Shown here: piece by piece, positions 38,039 through 51,500 of the stretch
Numbering within the stretch: position 1 is the stretch's first letter
Layout: every line of letters begins with the position of its first letter
Origin: Liolophura sinensis
Taxonomy: Eukaryota > Mollusca > Polyplacophora > Chitonida > Chitonidae
Direction: 5' to 3'
Length of the DNA: 64,000 bases
NCBI RefSeq assembly: GCF_032854445.1
Contig: NC_088295.1
Span: 39,171,385 to 39,235,384, forward strand
Notes under the pieces: model-generated
Told to the model about the DNA's origin: nothing
The model's input: the letters and a program-made list of their open reading frames with translations, nothing else
The model's database searches: none
Program-made: the position numbers and the translations under genes

Positions 38039-39717
38039 CTAATATTTCTGAAAACAGTGTTTTTATATTTTTTCCCCTGAAACTCAAATGTTTTTTTTAA
38101 AATTCCCCGATGGATTTTCAGGCCCTTTAAAGACTTACCAATAGAGCAGGTAGGTTTTTTTTTTTTTTTTTCTTTTCAGTAATCCATAACCACTTTTAAA
38201 CTCTGATATGCCAGACATGGTGCTGACATTAAATCGCACTGTGACTGTATTCATGGTCTTTAGGAGAACCAGTATTCTTTTTCTTTCGCATTTTCAATTA
38301 CCTTGGTATACAAGGGAGCTCAGCTGGCATCATGCCAGCAGTGTAGATTTCACGTCAAATTCTTAGTAGGTCAGCTGTGAGTGCCAATATGGCATTTCTC
38401 TGAAGTCCATTCAAATCTGACTTGATATTTCCAGTAGGTTGTGCTACATATGTGTGTGCAGTCTCACTTTCTTCTTGTGACGCTATTGATTGAGCGAGAA
38501 ATCAGGAAACACTTGCACTGTGAATCGATAATATGTTCCTTAACAAACCTGCTGAGCAGAGAAGGGATTAGCTGATGGCATATGGTGCACTGTAATTTGG
38601 TCATAATGAAGCTTTGGAATTGTCTTCAGGTGCTCCAGTGTAACAAGGTATTTAGGAGAGCCTTTTTTTCTTCTATAGAAGTGCCTATTACTTGTTTTTT
38701 GTTTTGTCCTTTTAAACAGCCAATCCCCCCCCCCCAAAAAAAAACATTTTAAATTACTAAGAATTTTTTTTTTTATAGAGTTATTTAAATTTTATTTCTA
38801 TAGCATATTTTCAGTGTTTAGGTAAAAATGTAATAAAATGTAATGTAATATGATAAAAGGTCCAGGGAGCGATATTTCAAGTTCTGTGGGATTCTTGTGA
38901 GAGCCACAGGAGTTTGCGAGGGTAAGGGTAACAGGCAGGTGAAAAACCCATCACCTGCAAAATTTTTCATTTTCACATGACATGACTGTACTGAACAGCT
39001 ACAAATGGACATCAAACCATAAATAATTTGTTTTCGTTTCCGGTGTGTATGAAAGTACCTAATCTATTTGTAAGTAGACAAGCTGGTAGACAAGTGTTAA
39101 AATAAATAATAATCAAAATGTCCATGCAAATCCAACGTGACTTGACTGGCCCTCCAAAAATCTATTATTCTTACTGACAAAATCCTGTGGCTTGGGTAGA
39201 TTTGTGTGTAACTCAGATACTACCTATTTTGTCTAGGTTATTCACAAGTTAAGTTAATATTCATGTACACTATATTAATGCCTTAATGCTTAGATTTTGG
39301 CCAGGCTTCAAACTGTAGTCTTGATCCATAACATTATAAGCAAATCTATCAGTGTTACAGTTATCGAGTTTGAAACAAACTTCTGCTATCCACAAATATG
39401 GATCTTAGTTACATGTATAACTGGGGCTGACATGTACATGACAGATAAAGATGTATCATTTGTTTGTGAGATATTGGGTTACACAGCTCCATATAAGTGT
39501 GTAACTCAGTTGGGGTGCTATTGAATTGTGTTGACCGGGTAGAGACATTTTTACCGAAGATGCACACATACATGTTGGTTTTGTAAGCCTAGATCTACCC
39601 ACATCTCTTACCTTTTACCACCACTTTTTCCAAGATTTTGAGAAAATATGGGGTGTAGATGGTGTGGCCAAGCAGTATTGTGCACCTGTACAGTTGATTT
39701 CCACTGAGTGTACCAGG

Positions 39718-39850
39718 TGTATTTATTTATTTGATTGTTGTTGAACATCACACTGAAGAATTTTTTTATGGGTGGAGGAAACTAGAATGATTGATTTAAA
39801 CCACCGACCTTAGACAAGTTGCTAATGAACTTTCCCACATTTGACATACT
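39718..39850 (-). mobile_element. Degraded S2-like SINE
   Basis: Begins with TATTTATTTATTTGATTGTT (a reverse tail), then a decayed core and AAACCACCGACCTTAG, AAGTTGCTAATGAACTTTCC, which parallel the S2 body. Many substitutions, so an old insertion. Confidence 0.5.
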
Positions 39851-42800
39851 GATTATATATTAAGACAACGTGGTCTTTAATGAACTGTGCAACCAGTCCT
39901 ATGGGCACTGTTGACCCCTATATATTGTCACCATGCAAGGCCCTACATATAATGAGAGAAGGGAAATGTACCCAATGTTTTATGTTCACCCATATGTGTG
40001 AGGCCTCTAATGAAAGCTGCAGACAAAAAATGACAATTTTCCATAAGGTAATGCGAGGAAATATATATTTCCAAACATGACCTTAAATCAAATATCTGCT
40101 TTAACAAGATGAGAATGTTAGATAAACAATAAACACTGACACATACATCTGATCTTGAGATGAAATGGTTTTACCTAGTCTGGTAACATTTGGAATATCA
40201 CATAAGAAAAGAAATCACATCTGTATGTACACGTAGATTTATCAAAACATTGCTTTCACTTTAAGGAACTCTTCTGTTGTGTTTTGTTCAGAACAATTGT
40301 GCTTAAACATGCCATATTCCTTGACTCAAAATTATGAAATAAATCAGTAAGATAAACTTACTGATAGAAGGTTCATATGTGTCATATTAAACTTTTCTGA
40401 TGCCATTCTTTCATCTACTGTGTGTAATATGTGTAATTACATCAACAAACAAACATGAGATGGACTGCCGATTAACGGCCATTCGAGCCACTATCTGCTG
40501 CCTTGTTTCCCATTGCTCTTTGATGTCCTTACAAATGTTCTTCCTATCTCATACACAGGTTTATTCTTTCCACACAGCCTTTCCTAATTTATTCAATTGC
40601 ACAGAACATGGCCAGCAGATATACCCTCTCCTTTCACAACAACAACACCAGGGAAAGACGAGATGGAAAGCCTCCAGGAGCTCCTTTTGAGATCTTGGTT
40701 TCTGTTGTTACATCACGCCTCTGGGCTACCACAACACGATTGTCCGCTGTTGATACTAGTTGCGTTAAACAGATTTTACAGTATGCCTTGAAATTGACAG
40801 AATATTTCCATTTTGTTTTTTGGACTGGACATCAAATCGCACTTGTCGTAAGCTGTAGATGTTTGCCCTTGTCTACTGTCATTTACTGTTTACGACTTCC
40901 CACCAAGAGATGGTACGTGGTTTCATCACTGTATGCCAGATGTGCGGGCTTTTCAGCAGAGGTTGAGTAGACCTACAGCTACTGTCCTCTGCCCAAGGAG
41001 AGTAATATAATGCAATTCCATTTTCTTCTTCAGGCATGACATAGTATAAATACATGCCAGTATACTATATACACCCATTAAATACAACCCAGAGGATGTG
41101 AAGCATCTAGTACAGTGTTCAGATCAGGACTTTAATAGTTTCCATATGCCATTTTAATATTATGATACTCTTAGCACCAAAGTGGTTTAGTGGAATGAAA
41201 ACAACTCCAGGAATCTAAGCAGCAGATACTTATTGTTATACGTTGTACATGTAGCTAGGATCCAGAAAAAAGGACTTTTTGTAGCTAAGGTTCAACATGT
41301 CTTCAAATTGTAAAAGGGTGAAGGATTGGTGTATGCTCTTAGGGGTACGTATGCCCCCCCCCAAAAAAAACATGTAAAATGTTAAAAGAGACAACATTAT
41401 ACCAAATTTATATCTACATGTATCACTAAAGTGTCCCATCCAAAATTTTAAGAGCACGACTATTTTTTGTCCTATAGCACAGCTCAGAGTAAACTGAAAT
41501 ACCCATATCAAGACACTTGGAAGTGTTGCCATGTTCTTTGGTGACAAATCAGGTACATGTTATACATTTGACACGAGACTGCACATGTTTTCACAGCGAT
41601 AAATTGTGATTGCTGTGTTACCTTATTGCTAAATAGATGGAAGACTTTAGGGTTTAAGTAACACAACAGTATGTTTCCAGGTTTTCCCGAGAATTCCAGA
41701 ATAGAAGCAGATTTATAGTTTCCAACCATGTCAGAAAAAATGTCTCTGGCAGTTCTGTGGGTCTCATTCTGCTCCTCTTCCTAAATAACTAAGGTTATAT
41801 TATTTCTTGTCTTGTTTGTTCAAAAAAACAATCGAATAGTAAATTTAAATATATACATGTAACTAACTTCTGTTGAATAGGCTTGAAATACTTTAGTTAA
41901 TGATGGAAACGAGGCTGATCTTACCGTTTTACTTAGTTGAAAATGGTTGCAATGGGCTTTCGAAGTGAAATGCCTGGAAATGGACAAACAAAACAGAAAT
42001 TTTCAGCTTTGAAATATTGTTGAAAATATTTGTATAGATTGTAGAAAGTGATTGGTTAACTAATAAGCATTCATTAAAAGTTGATGAAAAGTTGTCCTAT
42101 CAACATATCATTCAGCTTCAAAAATGGCTATTTAAAGGGCAGTGTTTAATAATAACTCCTCAAACAAAATATTTATTTCATTTATGTTTATTGCCTAAAT
42201 GACTTTCAGTGCAAAATGCAATGTTTTCAAATTTCAGATTAGAAAAATATACCCATGTGAAACATTAGCTGGTTTAAAGAATAATTATAATTCTAACTGA
42301 AGACTTTATACAACTGAAATATTACTTATTTACATTTATATATCAGTTTCAAAAGTGTTTTGAACGTGACTAAAGATACATGTATATTTTAATGACAACA
42401 GCAAATAATTAATAAAAAAATATGTTTAAGAATAAATCTAGATAATTTTTATTGTCTTGAAAATTAGCATAATCTCAGTTGCCAGATGGAAGGATTTTTC
42501 ATGCAGTTTTGTAAGGCCTGTTTTCAGTGGATCAAGCTACACATTATACCCGTGTTTGTTCTGTCTTGCTACAGAGATATACTATAATTATAAAGTAATT
42601 ATTATAGTTACAATTACTGGCAACTTGTGATTAAAATGCTACCTAGCAACTAAATTCTCTCGCAAATATATCAACATTAAATAATTTAAAGCCAGTCTTA
42701 TTCACCTCTAAGTATAATTTCTTAAAGTCCAAAATGAAGGAATGTGTTTCACACTACCCATGTTGTCATGCAGTTCTAAGGTGTATATTAGGCAACTGCA

Positions 42801-43616
42801 TGGACATGTTGTGATGGATAAAAAGGATACAGCTCTGACGTGTATTCAGCTCTTATGAAATTTTTAAACCTGTTGTCCATTCAGAACATGTGAGCGTATA
42901 AAATAAACTTGTTAATGTGTTTATAGAATCATCTTTTTTTAAAAGGCTATTCATATCTCTTGGTTTTGCAAAACCGTATAACACATACAAGAGAACCTTG
43001 ATTTGCCACTTCTGTGTTATTTTTTTTTTTTTTTACTCACTGTTGAACTTGTGACTTCAAAATGATAACAAAAGGCCAAAAGCACATGTAGATACATCTT
43101 TCTACATTTGATGTTCATATATCTTCACAGTTATATGATTTCTCAAGGCAGTTTATGTTTCTGTCATGCCTCTTCCGTTGTAAGGTTTGATGGCATTCAG
43201 GCATGTTGTATTTAAATAGATACACATATAACTGTTGCACCCTGACTGCTTTTTTTTTTCTCTCAGAACAGTGTGTCACTTTTGTGATGTCAGCCGTTTT
43301 ATTTACTGACAAAAATTATTTTCAATCTTCTGTCTTGGACACATAACACATACTTAGATCCATAGATTTATGGGGAATATATATATATATATTTTTTCTT
43401 TTATCGTTTGAGTTTTTGAAAAAAGAAAACATTTAAAATTTTGCAAAAACATATTAGCCCAATATCTAACACTGATACTCTGCATGTAATGTATGTATTA
43501 TTCCCCATTCACTATTTATTATTTTTAAAGTGTTTTGCTTAGCTGACATATCTGCACAAAAGGCTGTTTTGTAGTTTTAAATATAAATGCAAATGATATA
43601 ATATAAAAGATACACT

Positions 43617-43756
43617 TCTAGCAACCTGCGGATGGTCGTGGGTTTCCCCCGGGCGCTGCCCGGTTTCCACCCACCATAATGCTGGCCGCCGTCGTAAAAG
43701 TGAAATATTCTTGAGTACGGCGTAAAACACCAATCAAAAAAAAAATTAATAATAAA
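43617..43756 (+). mobile_element. 5'-truncated S2 SINE with perfect target duplication
   Basis: Runs from GCAACCTGCGGATGGTCGTG to an A-rich tail. ATAAAAGATACACT is found at 43603-43616 and 43757-43770, directly bounding the element. The body is close to the apparent family consensus (GGGCGCTGCCCGGTTTCCAC), so the insertion is probably recent. Confidence 0.9.
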
Positions 43757-44634
43757 ATAAAAGATACACTGTACACCAGAAATTTTGTGACATCAGTTAT
43801 TTTGTAACGTGTAATAGTGTAATGTTTTATTGTATGTCTTTTTGTTCCATCTAATCTGTGGATCAGTTTGTCAAAGTTAACATTATAAAATATTGATGTA
43901 CACATACTTTTACAGGAATTTTTTGTTTTTTAACAAGAACCAGTCTTATCAAAAGTTGATGATTGGGCAATTTCTCCGGACAAATCAGCAATTGTAATTT
44001 TCCATTGAGGTTTGGAAGCCATGTATTTTGCTTGGCAGTGGCTGGAGTCATTTGGTGGAAGATTGTTGACGTAGTATCATCGACTGTGGCCATATGTGTA
44101 CGTGGCGGCAGTCATTTGTCACGTCTGGGTGTTCGTTGGTTGGCAAGACTGCACTCTTGTCAGAGGAAAAGGTCGGTTTCACGACACACCATACAGCCCT
44201 CGTCCCGGCCTTGTCTTGCACTCTCAGCCGGTTTGGTGGCCGGACAGTCCTAATTCATCATAGAGTGATCAATTACCAAATTGATGTCTCTCAAATACCC
44301 TCCCCAGAATCCTTTATCGATTGCCAGCAGCTTAACTTCATTGTAATTCTCTAGTAAGCCATAAATATGAGTCTGCCATTGTGATCGTGTTGCAAGAAAT
44401 GCCAGGTTCCTTAGCAACTTAAGAGCAAGCCTAGTTGTCAGGGGACAGGTAATGTTTGGTTTCACATCTGATACACGCCTGTTTTGGGCTTTTATTCTTC
44501 CTGCTGTTGACATCACTAGGTTGACAGGTTCTAAAGTGCTCATAATTTTCACTTTGGTTGTGTTGGGTTTGGTAGGGTGCTGGCAGTCATTCCTGCATGT
44601 GTCTTCCAGAACAATTTGTCAGTTCCATAAAACC

Positions 44635-45028
44635 GGCCCCGGTAACACAGTTGGTAGAGCGTCCTCTTCGAGTGCTGTAAATTCAGGGTCAATCCTGGGT
44701 TGGGTCACACCTAAAACCTTAAACAAGAGGAAGTTGTAACTGTCTTGCTTGGCATTCAGTATCTAGGGGATAGTGCAACGACTGGTTAACCCGTATCAGT
44801 ATAATGACTCAGGCGGGCAGCTTACTTGCCCTCGGTAAGGCGACTCAGTGAAGCAGCACTAGATAAGAGAGCAGTGGAAATCCGTCCTGCAACATGGATG
44901 CACATTACATGCACTCTAAGAATTCCTTCGTCGTCATATGACTGAAAAATTGTTAAGTACGATGTTAAACCCTGAGCTCTGACTCACTCACTCACTCACT
45001 TACTTACTTACTTACTCACTCACTCACT
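44635..45028 (+). mobile_element. ACTC-tailed SINE (family S1), full length
   Basis: The tRNA-like head GGCCCCGGTAACACAGTTGG then TAGAGCG, and GGGTCAATCC as B-box region, followed by the S1 body and core (CATATGACTGAAAAATTG, TTAAGTACGATGTTAAACCC). The long tail mixes ACTC and ACTT units. It is a close relative of 24650-25009. Confidence 0.9.
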
Positions 45029-45388
45029 GATATAAAACCATTCCAGCACCAGCCTGATTTTGGCAACAGAAATGGATTTCAGGAATCAGTCCACAGATTT
45101 TTAGCCTCTAGAATTACAAAAGCACAGCATTTATACACTTGCAGAAATGCAGTGTTACATCTAAGGTCTGACATCAGTCATGAAAAAGGCACATGATTAC
45201 TAAATCCAATGAATGTGGAGTTTTTTCTCATAAAAACCCTGAACATTAAAGACTCCCTGGGCCTGTCAGCTTCATTTAGTCAAATGCGAAAATAGTAACA
45301 GATTCATTGATCTATCCCCAGTTGTGTATAATTATGTAGATGTAGTTTCATCCAGTGGAAGTAATGTCTTCAAGTGTTATGAAGTTTG

Positions 45389-45559
45389 CATGCTGGCTTC
45401 CTATTAGGCTGTGTTTGGGAAGGTCTGCCAGCAAACCTGTGGATGGTTGTGTGTTTCCCCTGGTCTCTGCCCAGTTTCCTCTCACCATAATGGTGGTCGC
45501 TGTTGTATAAGTGAAATATTCTTGAGTACAGCTTAAAACACAAGTCAAATAAATAAATC
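45389..45559 (+). mobile_element. 5'-truncated S2 SINE
   Basis: Starts at the same body position (CATGCTGGCTTCC) as the copy at 15684 and ends in AAATAAATAAATC. The flanks TTATGAAGTTTG (45377) and TTATAAAATTTG (45560) match at 10 of 12 sites, a decayed target duplication. Confidence 0.85.
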
Positions 45560-46905
45560 TTATAAAATTTGTCCTGCCTATCTGTTTTTGACAGGAGTTC
45601 TTTATAACCTTAAGCATATGTAAGTGATAAACATGTTCCATGTACATGCAAGTCTGTCAACTCGCAGGACCCGTTATCCAAAACACAGCTCACTATTAAC
45701 AATAGGTTATTAACATGCTTGTAAACGATGTCTAGCACATCCTGTGTGCGTGTTAAAATATTAATACAGTTTGGTGAAGGATCGTCTCTGTGTAAATCAG
45801 CTGAATTGATTATTGTTGTTTGGGATATTTTTGTCTGCGTTACTTAACACAATGACATGCTTGGATTTTACATGAATCTAGCACTCAATGGTTCCTCAAG
45901 GGATGTACCTTGCTCAACACGGGATGCATAGGATTTCCTGGCCTTCTCACTTCACCAAGCTGAAAAACTGGAGATACTGTCGTAATGGGAAGTAGGCCTA
46001 TTTGACATCAATGTAAATATTAGGCTGGGGCAATGCAGGGGTGACACTGTGGGGCTGTTGTCGTTGTTGGACCTGTCAACTTATTGATCCTTGCTCGGTG
46101 GCAGGATGGCCTCACGATATCCCTGTAATCATCCCTTGTCTTGGACAGTCCAGATGACGTGCAGAATGAATGGCGTGCATCGCACTGCAAACACAAATTT
46201 CTCCCAAACGGTAGAAACCCTTGAACCTGGTCATTTTTACAAGGTTCCTGGTTCACGCACTGTATAATCTCCATGCACAATCCATGATTTTTTCATTCAT
46301 TTCCCTTTTTTTGTTACTGATGTGGTCTTTTGGAGTTCAGCTTTAATAGTGATATTTTACGATGGCATGTGAATGTAAAATATTTAAATCGTTCCTGATG
46401 AAAAAAGAAATACAGAGATTTCACCTCCTGAAACAATGACATACAGGCCGTATGGTCGTGCCATGCCATGCATTCTAACAGCTATTCACTCCTCACATTG
46501 TTTGATTTGTGAAAACGTATAAATATGAATAGGAAATTGTAATAAGTTTATAATTAATTTATTATTTTATTTTGTTTTTTTGATTTACAGATCTATTTAC
46601 CATCATAAAAATAATTATGACAACTTCAGCATAAAATATGCAGTGAACTATTCCAGAGTTCCAGAAAGAATGAATGGTGTAAATACACAAATACAAGAAA
46701 AGGCAGTAAAAATACACGTACAGAAATTAGAGTAAAAAGAGCACAACTTGTTTAGAAATATAAACATTGCCCATCAAACCAGCAATAAAAAAATTTCTTT
46801 CATTATGTTTGAAGGAACCAAATAGTAAATGTGAGTTAAGATGAAGCCAGATTTCCTATTGTCATACATGTGTATATGTCTCCATGGACTACTTGTTCAT
46901 AGACT

Positions 46906-46962
46906 GCCTCCCTCCCCCCCCCACTCCTCCTCCTCCCCCCTCCCACTCCTCCACCCCCTTCT
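46906..46962. repeat. Polypyrimidine tract (C/T only over most of about 55 bp)
   Basis: Runs such as CCTCCCTCCCCCCCCCCAC and CTCCTCCTCCCCCCTCCCAC. Such tracts can adopt triplex or i-motif forms and are also prone to sequencing error. No gene is associated. Confidence 0.85.
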
Positions 46963-48493
46963 GTGAACACTATAGGGCTTCTCTAAAACCTGCTGGGTAT
47001 AGGACAAAGCGCTTATTTGTTAGATTGCCTTACTTCAAAGCTGGACATTTGGCCTTTTGTAATTTTGTCATTTTATGCCTGATTACTATGACATGTCAAA
47101 TATATTTCACTTATTACCTTACCCAAATGTTCTTTTTTAATAAAGAAACAAACATTTTTCAGTATTTAATGCTTAAACAGCAAATCTGGTGAAAGGATTA
47201 TGAATGGTATTTTTTTTTCTTTTTTGTTGAAGAAAGCTTTTAAGAGGCATTTAATTTGCCAGCATCTTTAATTTGATTTAATTCTGTAACAAGTACATGT
47301 AACTACAGAGTTGCAATACAAGATAACTTGTGCAAAAGAAAGTCACCCTCTAGTCTTTGAAGATCTTTAATATTAAGTAATTGTTACGACATTTGTTACG
47401 CTCATTTGTTTTGCAGAATTATTGATACACATTTTCACATTTAATTGCGGACACAATTAAAATGAGAACGGGTGATTAGGTGTTCATGATCTGAACATAT
47501 TGACTGTGAATCCTGATAATTTACATGCCATATACATACATATACATGTGCATGTAATGGTGGAAACACTGGGCACTTTTTACTAGCATTCTGTCAGTAA
47601 ATATTTGTTTTGAGAACGTCCTCAAATTTGATCATACATTGTCTGACACTATGCATGTATGTACGACTACAAAATGTTTTTTTTCGTGCTAACACCACAA
47701 CAACTCTGCTAAAGTTTACATGTTGTGTAGCCTAAAGTATTGATGTTTTCACAGCTTTAGCCATGTGTATTTGTTGTTATTTGCTGTGTAGGCTTTAAAA
47801 AATGACATGGGACAATAATTAGCCAAGAGAAGGACACTTAAGAAATTGTGTGTTAAGGAAAGGAAAAAAAACTGCTATCTTTGTCGGAGACATGCTCAAA
47901 GCCAACTTCATAGAGAGCAGGTTCTCTTGTGTTGAATCCTTTAAACTTTGTAGATCATCAGGGACACAGTTACAAGGTTACAGTAGGAAAACAAGGGTTG
48001 TTAAGTTCAAGACGGCTAACAAAAAGAGTGGAATTTTTTCTTTTTTTTTTTAAATTTAAAAGTATGTTATTTTTGTTTAAATTATCCCAGTAAATATTAT
48101 TTTGAATATGTGATACCAGTTATTATTGCAGTGTTTATAAAAATTTTGAAGATTTTTGCTCATGTTCATCTATTTTATGTGTTTCAGGTTGTTTAAATTT
48201 TTTAAAGTCATTTGTCAAACAATTTCAGACATGTTAAAATGCGCAGGCATGATATTATACAGGCATATTTGGTGTTTTGTTTCTCCATTCCCACATGTAT
48301 GTCATGTGACCGGTTCTGCATTTCACATTTTACTTATTAGGTGTTTTACAGTCAATTTGCCTCTTAACTTTATTTACATGTCATCTTTGTTTTTTTTGTT
48401 TTTTTCTCTCACAACAAAAGTTGACTCCTGACCAGACAACCTGTTTATGTGGGTCAGACAGCCAATAGACCTTGGCTGCTAAAAATAGAATCT

Positions 48494-48536
48494 AGGTCAA
48501 AAGGTTGAAGGTTGCAAGGTCATGCTTGAATGACCT
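48494..48536. promoter_or_regulatory. Cluster of nuclear-receptor half-sites
   Basis: Within 43 bp: AGGTCA (48494), AGGTTG (48502), AGGTTG (48509), AGGTCA (48517, preceded by GCA as in SF-1/ERR sites) and the inverted TGACCT (48531). Direct-repeat spacings are 2, 1 and 2 bp. The role is inferred only from motif density. Confidence 0.35.
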
Positions 48537-51500
48537 CACATGGATATGAGTGAGAGGGTTTTCCTGCTGTCTTGCATTGTCTGTAGAAAGGCTAGGTTGT
48601 GGCTGGCGAGAAGGTGTGGGCACACAGAGAAGGAGCTCACACGGACAATAAGTCAATGGAGTGTTCTACGGCTGTAGTGGAGAATTATAATGTCTTCCAA
48701 GGTTTACACGCTGCACCATGCTGCCCAAAACCTCCCAGGAGTTTAATGGAGGAGACTGGGCTGGGAATGCCGCAGTGGTGAGTGAGAACTTCTTTCTGAT
48801 CTTCTTGGTCTTGTTCCTACAAGGCACTGTGTTTGTGTATGTGTAAGAGACGCTGAGCGAAGCGTCTTTGCCTTTTAAGAGGCCGTATGGGCTACATGGA
48901 CAGATGCAGCTCTCTGCCAGCAGTAGGTTAACATGTGCTGCTAAGGCTGCTGGTGCAGACAGCACATCACACAGGCATGTTTAACTGCACTTCCGCGATA
49001 CAGCATAACTTAATATAGACTTGTGTTGAGTGTGTGAGGAAGTTTGCTGCGGGTAAAACACGTGGGTTAGGTTCTGTTGTGCTGGTGTTTATATGCTGAT
49101 CCTGTCTGGCCTCCCCACATACCACCCTCGATCAGATTGCATCTCTGGATCAGTATACTCTTTATACCTATGCAGGCTGGAAAGGGATTATAGTCCTCTT
49201 CCTCAGGCAGAACAGGAATTCACCATGCTGTATACTTGTACATATATGTATAGGTGTGTATAGAAAAGTGTGTTAATGGCTTCAAGCTTCGTGCCCATTT
49301 ATAGCCAGGCGCGTGTCTGGTGGTGCGAATGCAGCTGGTATGATTGGGAGGTTAGCCACCAAAATCGGTTCACTGTAGCACTAAGCAGCCCCCTTAAAGC
49401 CTTATAAGATCATAGGCTGACAGATGTGTGCTGTAGCAGACCTGGACTTCCCTCTCTCACTGACATATGGGAAGCTCATTGACGGAGGGTATCCACATGG
49501 CCCTTTCCCCAGCCTGTAGGAGCAGAGTCCCTGATTGTTGGATCATGCTACCGGGTACTCTAGCCAGCCCTTCTGTCTTTCCCTGGCCAGTCCTTCTCCT
49601 TACCCCTGTCAGTCCAGAACCAGATGGTGCCAGCAGCTGCCCATTCACCATCCGCTCAGTCCACTGGGTCCATCCCCACCCACTGTCAGGGGTTTGTAAT
49701 ATGTATGAGTTAGTTTAACATAACATGATGATGGCTGTGAAGAGTTGAAAAGATCCCCTGGTATTATTGCAACCCATACAAACTGAACGACCAATTGATT
49801 TATTATACAGTGCTGCAGTAAATGAGACTTGTGCACCCTCAAAACCTACCCACTCTTGCTACATCTCCTCGCAAATTATGCAAGAACGGGATTATAATCA
49901 ATACTACGGTCATAAATCTTACCGATATTGTTACGTAAATCTCCAAACTCACATCGTCTGGCTGTTTTTCTCCCCCCGTGTACAATTCCCTTCTCGTATT
50001 GGGTGTTTTTTTTTTTTAATCGAAAGCTAAAGCTTGTGTGATAAATTCATCCATCAAGTCGTGGACATTTCTGTCCCGATGCGAAAACATCATTTTCTGC
50101 TAGGAATGGTTCTAATAACAAGTGTAGTTGGAACAGTGTCTACTTAATTTTTCATTGACCAATCGGATTTATTCTGATAATTAACTAAGCCTGCAGAATT
50201 ATGATCAGTGTAAATACATGCAGTTATACTAATGTTTATAGATGTACTACAGATACATGAAATTCAGAATAATTAAGGAATCAAAAGTAAAGTTACAACT
50301 ATTGAATTGTAACCTATTAAATACTTCTCACAATAATTATATATACATGTATATTATTTCTAATTATTCTAGGAATTACTGTGTTACCTTTAAATTACCT
50401 TGCATCTTCGGGAAATTTTTGAATCACATGAAAGGCCAGACTATGTATAATTTCACCCTGCTACCTGCACTTGTATAAAGGATTATCACCATCTGTGAGA
50501 GGAACAAAAACAAGTTGTTTTATTTTGCTGTGTAAGGCAGACCCATGGCTGTTTTACTATAGATCGTTACTTTTTCACCAATTAAGCCATTGTGCACAAA
50601 TTCACAGATGATCAGTAGAAGAATTATCTACTCCAGACTTGCTACTCTTCCATTTTTGTAGCACAGGTACATCAGTTTAGCCTTTTAATTAGTCTAATAT
50701 TGCTTTTTAATTTCTCATTAAACATGATACAAAGAAAAAAAAAAGGGGGGGTGGTTAAAGAATTTGTGTTAAAAGCATACTATCAAAATGACAAAGAACT
50801 GATGTAAAAACAGTTGATGATGAAGGCCAGGATTCAAAGAAAAGAAAGAGGTAATCTTCATCACAGTGTTGATTGTACCGGTCTTAAATTGCCTGTGGCC
50901 CAGCTGTCATTTTACAAGTACACCTGTGTAGAAAATTAATAAAGTGTTCAAAGAATGATCCAATGTAATTTGAAATAAAACAGAGTACAATGTATTAGTA
51001 TGAGGCCTGCGTGTATATAAATTATAATAAAGGTGTGCATGCTCTTGTAGGCCTTTACTTTTAAAACAGTACATATTTGGAGAGTTTGACATGTCAGTAT
51101 CATGCGTCAAAGGGCTGTACACTCTGCTGAACAAGTTTCCACCGGTTATATCATGCATAGTTTGAATAGTTTACATGTCATCAGGATGTCTGGCACATTA
51201 CCAAATAAAAGTGTTTTTAGTGCTATCTTTGACATCAACATGATGTTATATATACTCCTCTGGCTGGTCATTCTTGAAATTTATGAAAAAATATAAAGAT
51301 GTTAAGAAACGAAAAAACAATCAAGGTAGAGAGGTGGAAAGAAAGAAGAAATTTAACTGTGTACAATTGTTGGTCTGTACAAATTTATTACCTTAGAATC
51401 AAATCTGTGTTTGCAGTAGAAGGTTTGTACGTGAATATCATCAGCCTAAGGCCTTTAAAACTTAAATGTATGAAGAGGGAAAGTTAAACGTGACAGTGAA

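Noticed and set aside
40597-40970. 120-residue frame (start MASRYTLSFHNNN) as an alternative first exon
   Set aside because: A possible acceptor (TTGCACAG) precedes it, but no good donor is evident, the C-terminal part looks random and no family is recognised.
43963-44253. Overlapping open frames of 86-96 residues in a GC-richer patch
   Set aside because: Frames overlap on both strands without splice sites or family resemblance. GC content alone explains the lack of stops.
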